Made by a program: the position numbers and the translations under genes | Shown: piece after piece, positions 62,067 through 64,000 of the stretch | How positions within the stretch are numbered: position 1 is the first letter of the stretch | Layout of the letters: each line of letters begins with the position of its first letter | The notes under the pieces: generated by a model | Database searches by the model: none | The model's input: only the letters and a program-made list of their open reading frames with translations | Told to the model about the DNA's origin: nothing | Assembly (NCBI RefSeq): GCF_037975245.1 | Contig: NC_092565.1 | Coordinates: forward strand, 4,091,499-4,155,498 | Direction: 5' to 3' | DNA length: 64,000 nt | Origin: Apostichopus japonicus | Lineage: Eukaryota; Echinodermata; Holothuroidea; Aspidochirotida; Stichopodidae

Positions 62067-63423
62067 ATGGAAGCAGCTTCTGTGACTCAGCATAAAGCTC
62101 TAGCTAATGAGGATTCTGCCCGAAACATTAGCTTGTCTAAACTTTCTTCAGTCGTGACAGATACTTCAGTAGGGTATACAGACTCCTTAACTATAACAAA
62201 GTCTATTAAAGTGGCAGCTAATATCGAGATTCCTATACACATACCAATAGCTCAACCATTACACAGACCAATATCTGGCAGAGGCAGAAGGAAACATGGA
62301 AATGCCGGGCTGAAACAGAAAATCCGACCTAAAGTAAGAGAGACTTTGAAAAAGATCATGCCAGCGCCTCTTCCCACTGTTTTCATCAAAACTGATAAAT
62401 CAGTCAGTGATGCACCGAACCTAATGGAAAATGTGATGAATGACCCGACTATTCAGGAAATGCTTAAACAGAATCCTGGTCATACATTGACTCTTGTGAG
62501 GTTACCTGATGGTCAGATGCCACCCATTCAATTAGACAATCTACCATCAAGCGAAACAGTTTTGATAGGTGATCATCCGGTGCAAGTGCATCTTTCAAAT
62601 CAGATGACCTCATCACCTGGAAGGATGCCCGGAAGGGCTGGAAGGAAAAGGAAGAGGAGGAAAACTGAGGATTCCGAAGAGGAGGAGGAGGCTGAGGAAG
62701 GAGAGGATGCAGAAGAAGAAGAAGAAGTGGTGCAGAAGGTCACAAGGTCAGGCAGGGTCATCAAACCTCCATCTTACCAGGGCAAATATTATGTTGGCTT
62801 GAAAGGGAAAACCTACAAAGTGTCGGAACCTTCTGAAGAAAACAATTCATCCAGTTCTGATGTTAATGGTGTTAAGAAGTCACAGTAAGTTCTTATTTAC
62901 ACTTAATATGTATGGCACCCACAATCCATAAATATTGTAACTTAAGGCATTGTTAGCCTAGTTGTTCATGAATGTCCCAATGCTATGGGTACTGTATCCC
63001 AACAATCTGACCGTTAAAGATCTTTATAATGTTTGATTGTAGCTAGGAACAAACATTGTAGCTGATGCTTCTTGTTCTTTATATTTTTATAAAAACTTTC
63101 TATCCATCGACTCATCTGCGTATCTCTACAGTAACCCACCTGTCCCCTCATCCCTGTGTCTGCCTGTTCCCCCCCCCCCCATACATGTGTATTGTTCATA
63201 CACCTGCCTTTCTGTCCTGGTACATGGGTGGTATTTAAAATATTTGAGGTCAAAGGTCAGTCAGGGGTCATGTTGATCTATTGCTTAAATATCATTAATG
63301 TTGAGTGTCGTTTATATTTTCATCTTTGTTTTATTGCGCAGGACGTTTGCCTCTGAATCAAACTCAAAACCTGTAAAGAAAGGGCCTGGCAGACCAAGAA
63401 AATATCCTCCATCCCACAGTGAA
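62067..63423 (+). CDS. AT-hook nuclear protein, N-terminal 300 residues (3' end outside window)
   Basis: The exon at 61854-62884 carries a 5' UTR and an ATG at 62067 in good context (GAAAATGG). After a GTAAGT donor, the exon at 63342-63423 follows an acceptor TTATTGCGCAG; the split codon CA+G keeps the frame, and a GTGAGT donor ends it. Visible protein features: a GRGRRK element (71-76), a region with LNPGHTLTLVRLPDG-like hydrophobic pattern (about 138-150), a basic KRKRRK nuclear signal (194-199), a long Glu/Asp run (202-220), SGRVIKPP (228-235) and a canonical AT-hook GPGRPRK (287-293), which binds the minor groove of AT-rich DNA. It is probably a chromatin or transcription factor; the SGRVIKPP motif occurs in some zinc-finger proteins (possibly ZNF839-like), but I cannot assign an orthologue. 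The remaining exons lie beyond 64000. Confidence 0.75.
62885..63341 (+). other. Intron of the AT-hook gene
   Basis: 457-bp GT-AG intron. It includes a C-run (about 63170-63180) and one isolated AGGTCAAAGGTCA site near 63246-63260, related to the repeat at 46215-46720. Confidence 0.7.
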
Positions 63424-64000
63424 GTGAGTTAACTGTCTGGTATTATTCTTCGAAGTACTGTATAAAGTTACTGATACCTCTACATCTCTCTTACCTGTAG
63501 TTTTTTGAAGAACAAAGAGACAGATGGTGTACTAACTTTGTACCATTTCCAAACTTCAGTTTTTGTGTGACGATTAAATTAGACACTAAGGATTACAAAA
63601 GGAAATTATAACAATATATGTTGAGTTGAGGGGAAACAAAGGTTTAACAATTTGCTAGCTATTCGAATCAGTGGTATTCAATTACTGCTACAGTATAAGT
63701 GTGAATGTTGCATCATGGTTTAGTCAAAGTGAAACCAAGTTACAAGTTCTTGCTACCCAATGCTAGATCGAGTCCAATGAACGTGCAGTTTTGGTGTCAA
63801 TCCAATACGTGTACATGTAAACCACTGAGTTGACCTTTTTATAAATTTGCTACTTTATAGTGAAGTGCATTACATACTAGGCTCAAACAAACATGTATAG
63901 TTTTGTTTTTTCACTTTACTAATTAAACAGGTTATTAAGAAGCACATCAATTGTGTAAATGACACATACAGTAGCGCTAACAGGAACAAACTAGTGGATA
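63424..64000 (+). other. Start of the next intron of the AT-hook gene
   Basis: It begins with donor GTGAGT. I saw no further exon before the window ends. Confidence 0.5.

Overview
This is a window of animal nuclear DNA. Genes are split by GT-AG introns, and between them lie LTR and non-LTR retrotransposon pieces, tRNA-derived SINEs, microsatellites and a very large satellite array. The retroelement lineages and dispersed AGGTCA-type repeats suggest a marine invertebrate, perhaps an echinoderm; that placement is inference and was not tested.

Layout. 1-1967 (minus): the gag and protease end of a Ty3/Gypsy-like LTR retrotransposon, cut by the window edge. 3864-7098 (plus): the last two exons of an unidentified gene with a charged, acidic C-terminus, followed by a (TA)n tract. 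7608-8041: a 5'-truncated RTE-like LINE with a perfect 11-bp target site duplication. 8042-10383: intergenic DNA with AGGTCA-type repeats, a 48-bp minisatellite and three tRNA-derived SINE-like segments. 10384-44807: about 58 head-to-tail monomers of a ~600-bp satellite with higher-order organisation (five-monomer units of 2991 and 3002 bp). 44808-45503: the 3' end of a second LINE, abutting the array. 45504-48547: repeats and the probable 3' flank of the next gene.

48548-58709 (minus): a complete mitochondrial HSP70 (HSPA9/mortalin) gene. I could join 14 coding exons into 695 codons, including a short first exon that encodes the mitochondrial presequence. 58710-60329: the region between HSPA9 and a divergent gene, with a perfect 30-bp palindrome. 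About 60250-64000 (plus): the 5' part of an AT-hook, probably nuclear, protein gene. Its 5'UTR intron carries an 881-bp fold-back element that sits between two ~175-bp direct repeats.

The most notable content is the satellite. Its blocks of near-identical multi-monomer units, private point variants that recur at block spacing, two monomer length classes made by an 11-bp internal duplication, and a strong dyad symmetry in every monomer point to recent amplification of multi-monomer segments in a gene-containing region. The ORFs of up to 348 aa inside it look like by-products of tandem repetition rather than genes. No operon-like or prokaryotic system is present; apart from HSPA9 acting in the mitochondrial matrix, no two genes here can be placed in a common pathway.
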